DNA of 64,000 bases from Membranipora membranacea (Eukaryota > Bryozoa > Gymnolaemata > Cheilostomatida > Membraniporidae). The translations under genes and the position numbers were made by a program. The notes under the pieces are model-generated. The model was not told the origin of the DNA and ran no database searches. It worked only from the letters and a program-made list of their open reading frames with translations. This document shows positions 1 to 11,413 of this stretch, one piece after another. The DNA lies in NCBI GenBank assembly GCA_914767715.1, contig OU612065.1, positions 39,866,001 through 39,930,000 on the forward strand. The letters are read 5' to 3'. Positions within the stretch are counted from its first letter, which is position 1, and the number at the start of each line of letters is the position of its first letter.

Positions 1-329
1 TTTTTTGTGCTCTTGGGTAGAGAGGATATACACCCCTAAGAAGTAAGGTGCTAGAAATGCTCTTCAATTTCAATTTGAATAAAAATCCAGCTTCAGTAGT
101 ACTGATTGCATGGCCTGAAAATTTATTTTGAGTAACGTAACAGACTATCTGTAGAAATTCCATATCACATGTACCCTCCCTGCTGCCAAAAACTTACCCT
201 TCCTTACATTCTAGGGTTGGAGTAAACAAACCATTAATGTGTTTAACAGGCAGTAACAATGGTTCCCCATATTATAGAAGAGGTATACACTTGAGGGTGC
301 TGGGGGCCGGAACATTCAACCTTGAAAGC

Positions 330-418
330 TCCCCAAACGGGATTTGAACTCACAAATCCTGCGGGACCGATCACCTGGCAGTGAATAGCAAGCGCGCTGA
401 CCAATCTCACCGTCCCCA
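330..418 (-). repeat. tRNA-like SINE head (putative)
   Basis: Read on the minus strand, the segment starts GGGACGGTGAGATTGGTCAG and contains a B-box-like GAGTTCAAATCCC, the layout of a Pol III tRNA-type promoter. The ends do not pair as an acceptor stem, so an intact tRNA is unlikely. A tRNA-derived SINE is the most economical reading. The body and 3' end of the element were not delimited. Confidence 0.4.
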
Positions 419-545
419 CAAATTTTATATTTCTTTTTTTTTCAGATGATTTCCAGACTCCTTGCTCAGGTTTGCAGTATTAGTATACTGATGATATGCA
501 GCATGTTTATTTATAATGGTGAAGAACTGTGTACAATAAGGTCAG

Positions 546-571
546 TGATATATATATATATATATATATAT
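546..571. repeat. TA microsatellite
   Basis: Simple (TA)n run. A similar run lies at 30895-30917. No gene was recognised in the surrounding 420-1500 stretch; open frames there are short and lack family resemblance. Confidence 0.9.
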
Positions 572-1524
572 TGAGACATGTTGAATCAAACCACATCATT
601 GTTCAATACTTCAGAATCCCACTTTCAAATTTTTCATCATACTACTGCTGGTCAGGGACTTGCATTATACAGGCCTGCTGCAGCAAATATTATTTTACAA
701 ATAACCTGTCTTAATTTCAATTTTATAACTGCGAGACCCTTGGGCTTGATGAGTATAATGTGCATAAAAAACATGTTTCAATACCTCCAAAATCGCTAGG
801 CATCTCACAACTGGGTGGGAAGCGATACATGTGGTGCGGAACCAAAAGTGACTAGGAAGCTAGCGTGTCAAACAAACAGTTCTAATATTGGAAGCTGATC
901 TTGAGAAAAGACTGCCAATCTTGCCATGACATGCTAGAAGTTGATCGCTCTTGTCCAAAAGACTTACCTACCGTGCAGTTAGCAGTTAGATTTAATACCA
1001 AGGATGGCCTGTGTGTATCTAAAGCATAACCTTATGTCATATGATACTGTGACAGGATAATTTGTCCGATTGGAGGCATATGCCCTAGTTGTAGGTAAAA
1101 GATATGAAATAAATTCTGAAACATTAGACCTTTAGAGATCCGCACAATGATCAACCATCAGTTTTTAGCTAGGGGGTGGTCAAAGCATTTTCAATATCAT
1201 TAGGGAAGAAGCTGCGGTCTGTTTGTTTCTGTCCAATCAGGGAGTCTCCTTTTCGGCAGGGAGGACGGGTGGGATACCCTCCCTGCTCCCTGTTTTTTTT
1301 TTCACTTCAAATTGAGACAAATCATAGACTTGTTCTCTCTTTGACATGTAAGTTCAATGAGGGACGGCCGGTGATAAGTTGCCCCCAGACTGCTCAGCTG
1401 ACAGTTGGCATTTTTATATTTTCTTCTAGGGATGCATCTACCGAGTTCTGTGATTGCTGAGAATAACTCTTGCTATGGACTGAAGCTGCCTCATGATCGA
1501 TAGATTCTAGTCCATCTTGTTCAG

Positions 1525-1650
1525 AAGGTCACAACAGACTCTCCAATCAACATAAATTGTGTCTTTAAGCCGAAAGACACAGCCATCAAAGCTGGTACCT
1601 TCGTAGAAACGATAGAGAGCTTTTTAAAGAAAAATGTAGTCTATCTATAA
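1525..1650 (+). CDS. Possible orphan terminal exon, unrecognised
   Basis: After a good acceptor (CATCTTGTTCAG) a 42-codon frame runs to TAA, encoding a peptide that begins KVTTDSPININ and ends KKNVVYL. AATAAA-type signals lie about 270 bases downstream. The codon content looks protein-like and the splice context is good, but no upstream exon was convincingly joined. I do not recognise the family. It may be the last exon of a gene starting left of the window, or chance. Confidence 0.3.
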   Translation, partial: KVTTDSPININCVFKPKDTAIKAGTFVETIESFLKKNVVYL

Positions 1651-2656
1651 ATTTCAGATCGTGAAATGTCAAACTTTTCCTCCTGCCAAAATTCAACTCA
1701 TCTAATGTAGGTCAGTTTTATTTCATAAACACCACAGTGAATCAAGTTACAGATGTATGTACCCCTGATTTTAGTAAAACATTGGCTGATATTACGCATC
1801 TACACTATCAATACCTGAAACAATGAATTGTTTTATAAATATCTACCAACTACATTGTTGGACTCACTTGTGCTTTTATACAGGCTGATCAATATGATAT
1901 TGTGTGGCTTATGAAAATAAAGAATATAATTTCTCATCACACAATCTTGACTATGTGCTTAGATATTATAAGTTATAATTAGTTCATTAGCACTTCAATA
2001 GAGCAGAAAGAAAAACCAAAAACACTCCTATGAATTGTTGTGACAAGGACCACCCTGCCTTTCCCAAAAATGATCTTTGGTGTCAAAGTGGGTGGCTTTG
2101 CTCTACTGTATACGGTTCCGCTACGAAGGACTTGATCACCAATAGACTGATCTACATGTTTTCACGGATGTTTTTCTATGTTCTCCGATGAATTTTTTGC
2201 TACTATCATGATAATCACCCAACGTCACTACTTGTAAGATATCAGGTTAACTATAGATGTGTAAACGCCTGGGTTGCTAATTGCATATATATATTATATA
2301 GCTTCACACTCAATGTATACTAGTGTCCTATAGCTTCACTCTCAATGTATAATATGCCCATAAAAGCATTTCTGCTCAATAAAACTTGCCTCTATCAAAA
2401 TCTGCATTTCAGAAATAGTAACTATCATGGGAATTTTGTTTGACAAATCATCATATTAGAGTTATCTTCTCCTGAATACTCATGTACATATTTCACTGGG
2501 AATTCCGCTTTACATAAATAGTGCTACACCTGTACTATAACACATCATTTCTAACCCAGATTGCCCATACACATGGCCTATGAGATGTTTTCATAGAACA
2601 CATATCAATTTTATTCTTATAGGCCACATTCAGTGGTAAAAAAAGCTTAATATGAA

Positions 2657-2847
2657 ATTTCCGCATTTTAGTCAATTTTGACTAAAATGCGGAAAAATGC
2701 TTTTCAAGGTCACAAGTAGGTCACAAGGTGATTTCCGCATTTTAGTCAATCCCACACAGGATTGACTAAAATGCGGAAATACGCACTAATTCCCGCAACA
2801 CGCACGTGAATTTGCGTGATCACGGATTTCCGCATTTTAGTGAACCC
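2657..2847. repeat. Cluster of perfect palindromes sharing one motif
   Basis: The motif TTTCCGCATTTTAGTCAA appears five times in alternating orientation. The first palindrome has a 16-bp perfect stem (2658-2673 with 2680-2695) and a 6-base loop. The second has a 22-bp perfect stem (2731-2752 with 2759-2780) and a 6-base loop. A single half-site lies at 2825-2846. This may be nested TIRs of a small MITE family or a multimeric protein-binding site. Confidence 0.8.
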
Positions 2848-3000
2848 GAAACATGAATAAAATAAAAACCTTGATAAGTTATAAGCTAGACTCACAATGC
2901 GGAAGAAGAAGGCGGCTAAGCCAATGAATGGAGTGGACTAGTCTTCTTGATTTCCATAGACATATGTCTATGCGGATTTCCGATGAACACATTTATCTTA

Positions 3001-3071
3001 GGTAGTCTGTCTTTGTTGTGTGGGTGGGTGGGTGGGTGGGTGTACCCCCACCCACACATGACAGACTATCC
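3001..3071. repeat. GGGT repeat inside an inverted repeat
   Basis: Five tandem GGGT units (3022-3041) can form a G-quadruplex. They are followed by a C-rich complement (ACCCCCACCCACACA). Outer arms TAGTCTGTC / GACAGACTA at the two ends complete a long hairpin. Confidence 0.75.
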
Positions 3072-3638
3072 AGGCTAAACCACATTGTTCAGTTCGGTGA
3101 ATGCTATTTTCAAAAGAATTCGCGAATTAGGTCAATATTCACTCACCAGCTTCCATATAATCTTCCAAACTGTCACCAAACGATTTCTCCTGAGAAAATA
3201 TAGAGAGCTGAAGCTGATGTTCTGTCTAGTGCTGCCTTAGATGGTCTCTTGCTAACGTCTCATTAGTATGATATGATACTAAATCCATTTTGGCAGTCAG
3301 TCCAACACAAAATCCAATGCTTTTGCGGCAGCTGATGTCGCAGTTAAGAATGGGTTTGCCTCTCTTTATCATATACTAATAGGTACTAAGAAAATAAAAA
3401 TGAATGTTCACTCTTGAAGAGCTTAATTACAAATGACATAGAACACAATTTACAACACACCGATGGAGTGAAAGGGAAAGCACTACATGTGCGCAGGGAT
3501 GCGCTTTCACTTTACCTTTAAATCTGTACTTGACCTATATTTTGAATTCTATGTCATTCAGCATGCACCGTTCAGTTCAGATTTATTCAGTAAGATTGGT
3601 AGTCAGAGAACTTCATCATTATTTCAAATTCAAACAAA

Positions 3639-3833
3639 ATGGTTCAGTGCATCTTTGCTAGTTGTAACAACAGGACAGATAATTTCTCTGGGAGTTTCTT
3701 TAGGCTTCCAAAAGCTCTAGCCAATGAATGGTTTATCAGGGCCAAGAGAAATGACATCTCATTTGAAAGTCTCACTTCGGCGGCCAGGGTCTGTGAGGCA
3801 CATTTTGGAAATTTGGCCCACTGGCAGCAATGA
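3639..3833 (+). CDS. THAP zinc-finger exon
   Basis: ATG at 3639 opens a frame starting MVQCIFASCNNR. The spacing C-X4-C-X42-C-X2-H fits the THAP C2CH domain, a DNA-binding finger common to transposases and their domesticated derivatives. The usual C-terminal AVPTIF-type box is missing: the frame ends shortly after the His at a small inverted repeat (about 3820-3870) and then the MITE pair. It is the likely first exon of the transposase-like gene running to 9.4 kb. Confidence 0.65.
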   Translation: MVQCIFASCNNRTDNFSGSFFRLPKALANEWFIRAKRNDISFESLTSAARVCEAHFGNLAHWQQ

Positions 3834-3927
3834 ACTAAACCTTTAGTTTATTTAGTTCATTGCTGGCAGCTGCAAACAAAACTCTCAGGTGGCTGCAGCA
3901 TCAAAAATACAGTTAAGTTTGGAGACA

Positions 3928-4760
3928 TACAAAATAAAGTACAGTTGTGAAATACCCTTTACCAGTGGTTCCTACATATCGTAGCAGCGGGTGGATTGTG
4001 TATACCCACAAATGAGTGTAGCAAAAGTAGAGAGCTGAGCCTAGCATACACGCGCCCCAGCATGCAATCACATGAATCCAAAATGCATTCAGACAAGCAC
4101 ACTTTGCCTGCCATTGTACTCCTTTGTTCACCAAACAGGCCTTTTGTTACACAACTCTCATAGGTGCATTGGGGCATGTCTCCCTGACATCGGCCCCCAG
4201 GGCCTATCCAACATACTACAGCATAGGTGTACTTTATTTTGTAATGGAGTTACCATACGAGGACGGTGAGACTCCCCCTCTACACCAATCTGCAAGGCAG
4301 ATTAGGTCTGCCAGAGAGTCAGAGCCAGAGAGACAGCTGAGCTTGCAGGAGGCAAACCAGTTCCTGGCCAAAAAGTCCATTCTCTGATAAGAAGTCTACA
4401 TCAAGCTCAGAAGTGTACATTACAAAATAAAGTACACCTATGCTGTAGTATGTTGGATAGGCCCTGGGGGCCGATGTCAGGGAGATATGCCCCAATGCAC
4501 CTATGAGAGTTGTGTAACAAAAGGCCTTTTGTTTGGTGAACAAAGGAGTACAATGGCAGGCAAAGTGTGCTTGTGTGAATGCATGTTGGATTCATGTGAT
4601 TGCATGCTGGATTCATGTGATTGCATGCTGGGGCGTGTGTATGCTAGGCTCAGCTCTCTACTTTTGCTATTCTCATTTGTTGGTATACACAATCCACGCG
4701 CTGCTACGATATGTAGGAACCACTGGTAAAGGGTATTTCACAACTGTATTTTATTTTGTA
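3928..4760. mobile_element. Double MITE in inverted orientation (foldback element)
   Basis: Arms of about 319 bases (3928-4246) and 343 bases (4418-4760) are near-perfect inverted copies separated by 171 bases. Each arm is itself bounded by inverted ends TACAAAATAAAGTAC and GTACTTTATTTTGTA. So this is probably two copies of one MITE in opposite orientation, or a foldback element built from them. Ends start at TA dinucleotides, suggesting a Tc1/mariner-like target. The right arm has an extra tandem copy of the 20-mer GATTCATGTGATTGCATGCT. Open frames inside are mirror images of each other and not genes. Confidence 0.8.
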
Positions 4761-4855
4761 ATCAAATCAGATATTCTGCTAACAGTCTTCATAACAACAC
4801 TATGTTCCAAAAGGAGAAGAATGATGCATCTTCTTAGTAGTAGGCCAAGCCACCA

Positions 4856-4988
4856 AACTCTCTTTAGCTGTCAGTGCAAGTTATATAAATAACTAGTCTA
4901 GTCCTTCTATCTATGCCAACCTGTGACTATACCATACAGGCTGGCAGTTATTTATAGTACTTGCACTCACAGCTAAAGAGAGTGTGTC
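4856..4988. repeat. Short inverted repeat next to the MITE pair
   Basis: Arms CTCTCTTTAGCTGT...AAATAACT (from 4858) and its complement (4946-4986) pair over about 38 bases with few mismatches around a ~50-base loop. It is a separate foldback structure in the same intron. Confidence 0.7.
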
Positions 4989-5204
4989 ATAGAACACAAC
5001 CACACAACACATTGTTCACAGGATATGCCTGTTGTTTATAAGCTTGTGAATCTTGGAATCAATTTGCATCAGAGTGCTTAGTTACTGGGTGCAGGTCCCA
5101 GAGAACTAACTAAAAGGTTCTATGTGTCAGGCGGTCCTTGCACTCTGCTCTGCCATGTCTTATTTTTTATATTATCAGGTCCAACAACTCCCATTAGTCA
5201 GTGG

Positions 5205-5282
5205 ACTGCAATGGGATTCGAACCCAAGACCTTCAACACTTGCGTGCTGAAGGACAGGCACTCTATCCACTGAGCCACCTCC
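5205..5282 (-). repeat. tRNA-derived SINE
   Basis: On the minus strand: GGAGGTGGCTCAGTGGATAG (A box), a strong 10-bp hairpin CCTTCAGCAC / GTGTTGAAGG, then TGGGTTCGAATCCCA (B box and T-arm). The acceptor 3' strand does not pair with the 5' end, which argues against a functional tRNA. The element probably extends toward 5105. Confidence 0.6.
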
Positions 5283-5309
5283 TACTCTTACTCCTACATC
5301 TAACTGTTG

Positions 5310-5356
5310 TTCATTTATTGTTCATTTATTGTTCATCGTAAGTCTTTTATTGTTCA
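5310..5356. repeat. Minisatellite TTATTGTTCATT
   Basis: Four imperfect tandem copies of a 12-mer. Nothing else was recognised in 5.3-5.98 kb. Confidence 0.6.
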
Positions 5357-8351
5357 TTTTACATTACACAAAGTTTATTATTTTATGAAATTACTGATGC
5401 TACCTCGATCATGATCTGCCAACCATTTTATGCTATATAACACAGGAAAATGTACAATTTCCTCATAAGATGGATGTACCAACATTACAGAAAAAGTCCA
5501 GCTCTGTATGGGAAGTAGCAAGTTTTATGAAACAATCATAGCAGAGGGTTTGTTGAAGCAGCCCAATTTCGTGCTAAGACATATTTTAGTCCAATCCGAC
5601 ATGTGTTGTGAGATGTGTAGCTGGTGCTGTACGTCCTGAAGCACTCGCGCGGCGGCCCCTTCAGCACAAACAGCAATGCTATAGGCCTTGAGTGCTGTAC
5701 ACATGTCACATTCAGCATGTGCCACATGTCGAACAACACCCATCGTTAGTGACGGGTTTTAGTGCCCATTCAGAACAGGATAAATTTCTATAATGAATGT
5801 TGCTTTTCTTGAATTTATCAATAACCGTTCCAGTAGCTACACAAACGGGTTAGGTACTGTTAGCTCAGTATTATTTCCATGTAGTACCATTATGAGAAAC
5901 AAAAAGCCGTATTTGGCACTTTAGCCACCGTAACATAAGAGATAACTAGTGAATAAAGAATCCGCTTTGTTGTTGTTGTGATTCCAGGGAACACAAACAG
6001 CTATGATGGAGAGTCCAGTCACGATTACCTGTACACCCTGGATGTACAAGGTCCATCTGCTGTTACTACGGGGACCCAAACTATGATTCAAGAAAAGTCG
6101 GAGCCGATGGAGGTTGAGCCAGACCAGGCGAGGTTTCCATCAATTGATTTGTCGGAATCATCTGATACTACAGATATCAGTGATGATGATATTGGTTTGT
6201 AAAATTCACAGTAATGCATTGCAATTTATAAATCTATACAGCACACTTGTTTTGCTTTATTAACATGGAAACTAAAATCTTAGCAATCATCCACTGTGTT
6301 CTCCTTGATAGTCATTATATCACATGAGTTATTTTACAATTTGCTGTAATAGTATTTTGTCTCATAGATTTTGGTGATCTGTCCTTAGATATTACTTTAC
6401 CGTGGATTTGTACATGAAAGTACTCGCATACCCGTTTGGTACTTGGTTTGAAAAATCAATCAGCTACCAACTTAAACCTAACTCATGTTTTAAAATTGAA
6501 ACGTTGTTTTTTCCTCGGTGGATTTCAATGAGCCAAGTTGAGTTTTTGTTATGGTATCATTCCCACAAGGATAGATTGTACATGTCATATACAAAATGCT
6601 TTATTAATTCCAGGTGTTGAAAAGAGAAGGGCTCTGAGACTCTGGCTGATTGTGACAAGTGGATTGTTATCAACACACAACTCCGTTTGCTATTTAAAGA
6701 CGTAAGTTATGTTCAAGAATATTGAAATTCTATCATTTGTGGCTAAAGGGTCAGTCTGTTTAGATTTTCCCATCCAAATACAATGTACTACAGTGCCACG
6801 CTGCCCGGGGTACAAAACAATCCTGCCTGTGTTAACACAAAACTCCCTGACCACACAGTCTTTCCCGTATTCTTACATAAATTTACCAGTGTTATTGTCT
6901 CCTGCAACTTGAGAATGCAACTCCTAAAATCAACATATGCACAGGGAGTTTTGGACTAACTCCCTGGTCTGCTGTGGGGTAACAGCACCAACCTTTGTGT
7001 AATGCTGCATGAGCCATTGATGTAGTTTTTATCTGGTTTCTTGTTTTTCATAAGGTATCATGTAGAGAATGTCGATGGCCTGCTTTGATATCGATGAAGT
7101 TTAGACAACAAGGATCAGCCCTTGTTGTCACAGGTAAATGCCCGTCATGCATCCACACATATAGGTGGGATTCCCAACCCAAGGTTGAAAGGAAGTATGC
7201 AGGGAATGTTATGCTGGCAGCATCTGTGCTACTTTCGTGAGTACAAAAACAATTCACATGGCTTCTTGTCTCGCCAACAATACCAATTTTATATTAATGA
7301 ATTATTTATTAATTACTAATTTATTATTAATTACGATAGCCATAATCACTCCGTTATGATTGGGGACGCAGTATCCAAGTATTTTACTTCTGTGGTGAAG
7401 AAAGAAAACTGTAATTGCAAGTTCATGTTGCTGACTGCGTTTCCTTTACTGAAAAGAAATGACAGGAAAACAACACATTTTGCGAAAATAATATCTTTGT
7501 TTCAACAAAAATGTTTGCAGTTGATGAATATCTCTCTTGTAGTGGAAACACCTATGGCACACTAGAAAGCATGATGGGCATGATTAATGTAAGTGTGATA
7601 TCATGCACACTCTTTTATGTATACCAGCGCAGCCTCCTATTTCCAATCATTAACCAAATGTACGATGAGACTATGAGAGTGGCTAGGATGATCATTGCTG
7701 AAAAAAGTAAGTCAGATTTATTGTGATTTTATAATAACGAGTAAGTCAGACTCCTGTAGTGCAAGCCACTGATCAACAAGTATTGGCTAGTAATCTGATG
7801 AGCCTGTTGACAAATTCCATAACACTTCTGTCTAGATGGAATTCAGTAATATGAGCCCTAACATACGGAGCTGAAGCTGTACTACACATGCTGTTTTATT
7901 TTATTTTAGTGATAACTAACATCTTACGGTATTGTATTGTTTAGGTGTACAACCTGACCTGGCAGGAGATGGCAGGCATGACAGCCCTGGCCATAATGCC
8001 CGCTATTGAACATACACGCTCCTTGATGTGGTAAGAATTGGATTTTTATTCTGTGACTCAACATATTAATCATCAAATCCAAATAACATAATTAAAACAC
8101 AACATAACTATAAACTCCCGAACTCCCAGATATAGTTGTATATAGAATGTGAACAAATTTGAGCATATTTATCAAAATGAAGACAAAGGCATTTGACTGA
8201 TGGATGACAATTTCCAGATGATGAGTATAATATATTTTTTATATTTAGTTTGATATTGGTAACCTTAGACTAGATCACCTCACCAGTGGCGTATATTAAC
8301 AATCACAGACCACGGATATCCCTAAATCAAAATTTTTGATTACGTTTTGCA

Positions 8352-8448
8352 AGCCAGACTGAATAGCTCAGTGTGTAGAGCGTCTGCCTGGTAATCACTG
8401 TTTATTAGGAATGTTGTGGTTTCGAATCCCAACAGATTTTTTTCAAAT
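8352..8448 (+). repeat. tRNA-derived SINE or tRNA pseudogene with T tract
   Basis: TAGCTCAGTGTGTAGAGC is a good A box and GGTTTCGAATCCC a good B box, followed by a seven-T run that could end Pol III transcription. The T stem has a mismatch and there is no acceptor stem. It lies in an intron of the THAP transposase relic. Confidence 0.5.
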
Positions 8449-9900
8449 GGGTGCTTTATAACTGGAGCATTTTTACTTTTCCCAAGGGTGATGTCTTATA
8501 AGTGAGGAATTACGGTAAATACAGAGTTTGACTTTTGACCTTGAGCTGGACAAGCCAATCAAAAGCCCGGTGTATTGACACACCCACACCCTCCCCGCCA
8601 CGCTCATCTCTAAAAATTCAGTGAGTGAAATTTTTTAGAATATACGCCCCTGCACCTCACATCATTGCAATGTTACCCTTAATTGAGTATGGAGGTGGTT
8701 TTGCTGAGAGGAGAATCGAGTTAATTTAAATTTCCATTACAGTCAACTGGATTGGTCACCCATTCACTAACATTAGAGACTAGAGCTGTCACATCCTCTC
8801 AGGCAGCTGAAAAGCAGGCTTTCTTCGAGATCATGGAAGACGCAACATCCGAATTCAGTATAAGGGTTGTCACCACAGACGGTCATCTCGGTATTGCTCT
8901 ACTGATGCGGACTGTTTATCCCCACATCATTCACAATCAGGTAAACCTACAAACACAAAATATAAATCGGCTTCGACGCAAGCGGACGATGACAAACACC
9001 ACAAATGAGGCTCTGTTCTCAAAGATATGCAAAGCGCATGCTCAGTTTAATCACGGCTCTCAGAATAAAGGAAAACTAGTACCATAGTCACCTCAAAGAA
9101 CAAGTTATTGTGCGTTCATGCTGGAAGTCAGAATTGAGTAAACCTGTGCGCTTTGATTTAATTGTTTAAATTTTACACTAGCATCTCTATATTATATTTC
9201 CACTCATTTTTAGGACGTGTGGAGTGTAAGACTAAAGATCAAAAGGAGCTTGTGCCTTGGATTTCTCACATAAAGAATCACATATGGTATTCCAGCACTA
9301 CCTGTAATGGGGATGCAGAGCTTCTGGTGGAGATGGTGAAGTCTATGCCTCTCCACATCTCAAATGTCCATGAAGGATTCAATGGGCATGAGAAGTTCAC
9401 CAGATGCCATCATGATCCGATAGGTAGGTAAGTTTTGCTTGATCTGACAATATATCTGAAATGACAAAGCGAAGGGTCAGAGTGGCCTGAAGTGGTAGAA
9501 TTTATTATATCACCATAGATACGCTCCTTAATTTATTTGGTGCCGTATTAGATAAACCAAGCTCGAGAGTGATAATTGAGATGATTCTGCGAAATATCTT
9601 CCAGACCCAACCAGACAGAAATTCTGTGCCGGCTCGTTTGAAGTAAAGTATCTTAGAGTCTGGAAAAATGTTTCCAATTCCAACTTAATCTAGCTCTGAT
9701 GAAACCTTGCAAGAGTATACAGCCAATCAGTGAGTAACTAGAAAATAATTTATATCAATCACATGTTTTGCTGGATATTTCGTGTGCCTCCAATTGCATC
9801 ACCCCAGCCTGGTATTAGAGTTGAATGTTTTTAATTTAATTTTGTGCCTAGGAATCATTGGCAGGTACTGTCTTGTATGAAATGTCGTTGAATAATACTA

Positions 9901-11409
9901 GGAAAATATGCACTTGATAGACGATATGATAAATACACAAGCGGTCCTGTGTTCGTTCTTCTCGGACAGCCCAAAGAGACAAGCCAAGCTGACACATACG
10001 ATCGAATCAACATCAGAAACCACTGCTAAGAAGAAACTATGCTCACTCTCAAAGACAAGATGGGTCGAACGGTAACTATTTATGCCATCCTAAAATAGGG
10101 AAAACTGAAGGTAATACTAAAGGTAATACTGAACTGAACAGATCCTACCAATTTTTTGTTGGTGTGAGGTTGAGCCATTGTGTTGAAATTGTATGGACCT
10201 TTATTGAATCATGAGACAAATAAAAAGAGTTTAAAAAGAGGAGGAGAATTGACAAACAGCATGAAAATGAAAGACCAGTAATCCACAGGCTGCACTTGTT
10301 TTAGATACACTGCTCTGGAGACCACAATCGAATTGTTACCACACATCGGAGAAAGTCTACAGGCAATGTTGTCAGAGAGAGAGAGTACCGTACTGACTGG
10401 GATAACATCTCTAACATGCTCAGGGCTCTGATGAGCTTCTCGTTTATATAGTCGTTGGTCGTCTGCTCCAACATCATGGCTTCCGGTAAGGAACTATGTG
10501 TGAGACTTCAAGGTAAGAGAACATTGACTTGTGTTATCTCGGGCAAAATATGATGTTATAATTTTATGGCTGTATGTCAAGCCAGCATGCATTAAGTATA
10601 TATGGATAATTCTATTTACCAACTTCTACTCATTTAACGGGTAGTTCACTTAGCCATTCACTTTTTACAGAAAGTCAAACCACCAACCCCAAAAATATGA
10701 TACAGAACGGTGCCCCGTCGTATCGTATGTGCTCTTACAATATTCATCATATTTGCTGTTTATATTCCAATTCCACCAGGTGGTAGCATTGATTTGGGTA
10801 GTGCTAACACACTCATCAACAACACTGAAAGGAAGTTAGTTGACTTCAGAGAGAATATCAATGACTACCGCAAGATGTGGTATGTACAAGCTGAAGAGCT
10901 AGCTGCCAAACTCAATGTTCAGCCATCTATCCCCAGACGGTGTGGTCATCAGCAGCACAGATCGAATGTACCAGCCAGCTCTCCAGAAGAAAACTACTCT
11001 CTAACGGTGACAGTAGAGTTTATAGGTGAGTAACACTCAACCGTCAAAATACAGCGACTTCTATTACTTTTGACAAATTAAGTAATCAAAGTGTTGTCTT
11101 CTTACGTTTTCTGATTAAGTGAGAGGAAACAACTCCAACATTGAAACACCATGCAAACAAGGATTAGGAACTCCTTCCTAATCATTGATGCAAAATTATT
11201 TATTTATTTTTAGTATAATAACCTATACTGTGCATCACTTTGTAGACTTTCTTCTCTCAGAGTACCACGGACGGTTTGATGGAACCGAGCAGCTGTACCC
11301 GTTACTGAACTTACTCCCTCTAGCAGCTACTGCTCCCAGCTGGCAGAGCAATGACACATGGCATGAGACTGTGTACGATGCAGCCCAGTTATATGCTGAC
11401 CTCCTGTGA
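9901..11409 (+). pseudogene. hAT transposase (ZMYM1-like), C-terminal half, decayed
   Basis: Four phase-compatible exons: 9901-10071 (FSDSPKRQ, LSKTRWVER), 10305-10512 (YTALETTIELLPHI, MLRALMSFSFI), 10780-11025 (RENINDYRKMW, CGHQQHRSNVPA) and 11246-11409 (DFLLSEYHGRFDG). The blocks SPKRQ, TRWVER, HQQHRSNVPA and SEYHGRF are hallmarks of the ZMYM1 / DUF4371-hAT transposase family, ending before the dimerisation region. Defects: a frameshift in the GA run near 10375-10390, TAG at 10449-10451, an early stop at 11407, and no N-terminal zinc finger or first half. It follows the THAP relic directly and is followed at once by BRM exon 1. Confidence 0.75.
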
Positions 11410-11413
11410 GAGA

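Larger units (their letters stand above)
3639..9423 (+). pseudogene. THAP-domain transposase-like gene, multi-exon, decayed
   Basis: Exons join into a THAP plus RNase H-like transposase of the kind found in many invertebrate genomes (I infer Kolobok-type). The THAP exon 3639-3833 has C4, C9, W31, C52 and H55, the C2CH zinc pattern. An acidic linker lies at 5988-6194, followed by ~6614-6701 (KWIVINTQLRLLFKD), 7055-7236 (CxxC pairs, RWDSQPKVERKYAGN), 7543-7706, 7945-8030 (GDGRHDSPGHNARY, probable catalytic D), 8743-8940 (VVTTDGHLGI, second D/H) and 9214-9423 (HISNVHEG). Most junctions are phase-consistent. Defects: TGA at 8007-8009, a frame break with missing residues near 9229, and no C-terminal exons found. 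A MITE pair sits in intron 1. The single stop could be a base error, but together the lesions indicate a dead copy. Confidence 0.7.

Noticed and set aside
1176-1460. 94-codon frame
   Set aside because: Composition and lack of conserved pattern suggest chance.
3913-4892. Several opposite-strand frames of 60-119 codons
   Set aside because: They are mirror readings of the MITE arms, with no family resemblance.
5205-5282. Intact tRNA gene
   Set aside because: The T arm and A box are good but the acceptor stem does not pair.
10305-10512. Resemblance to the katanin p80 C-terminal domain
   Set aside because: Neighbouring exons with TRWVER and HQQHRSNVPA fit the hAT ZMYM1-like transposase much better.
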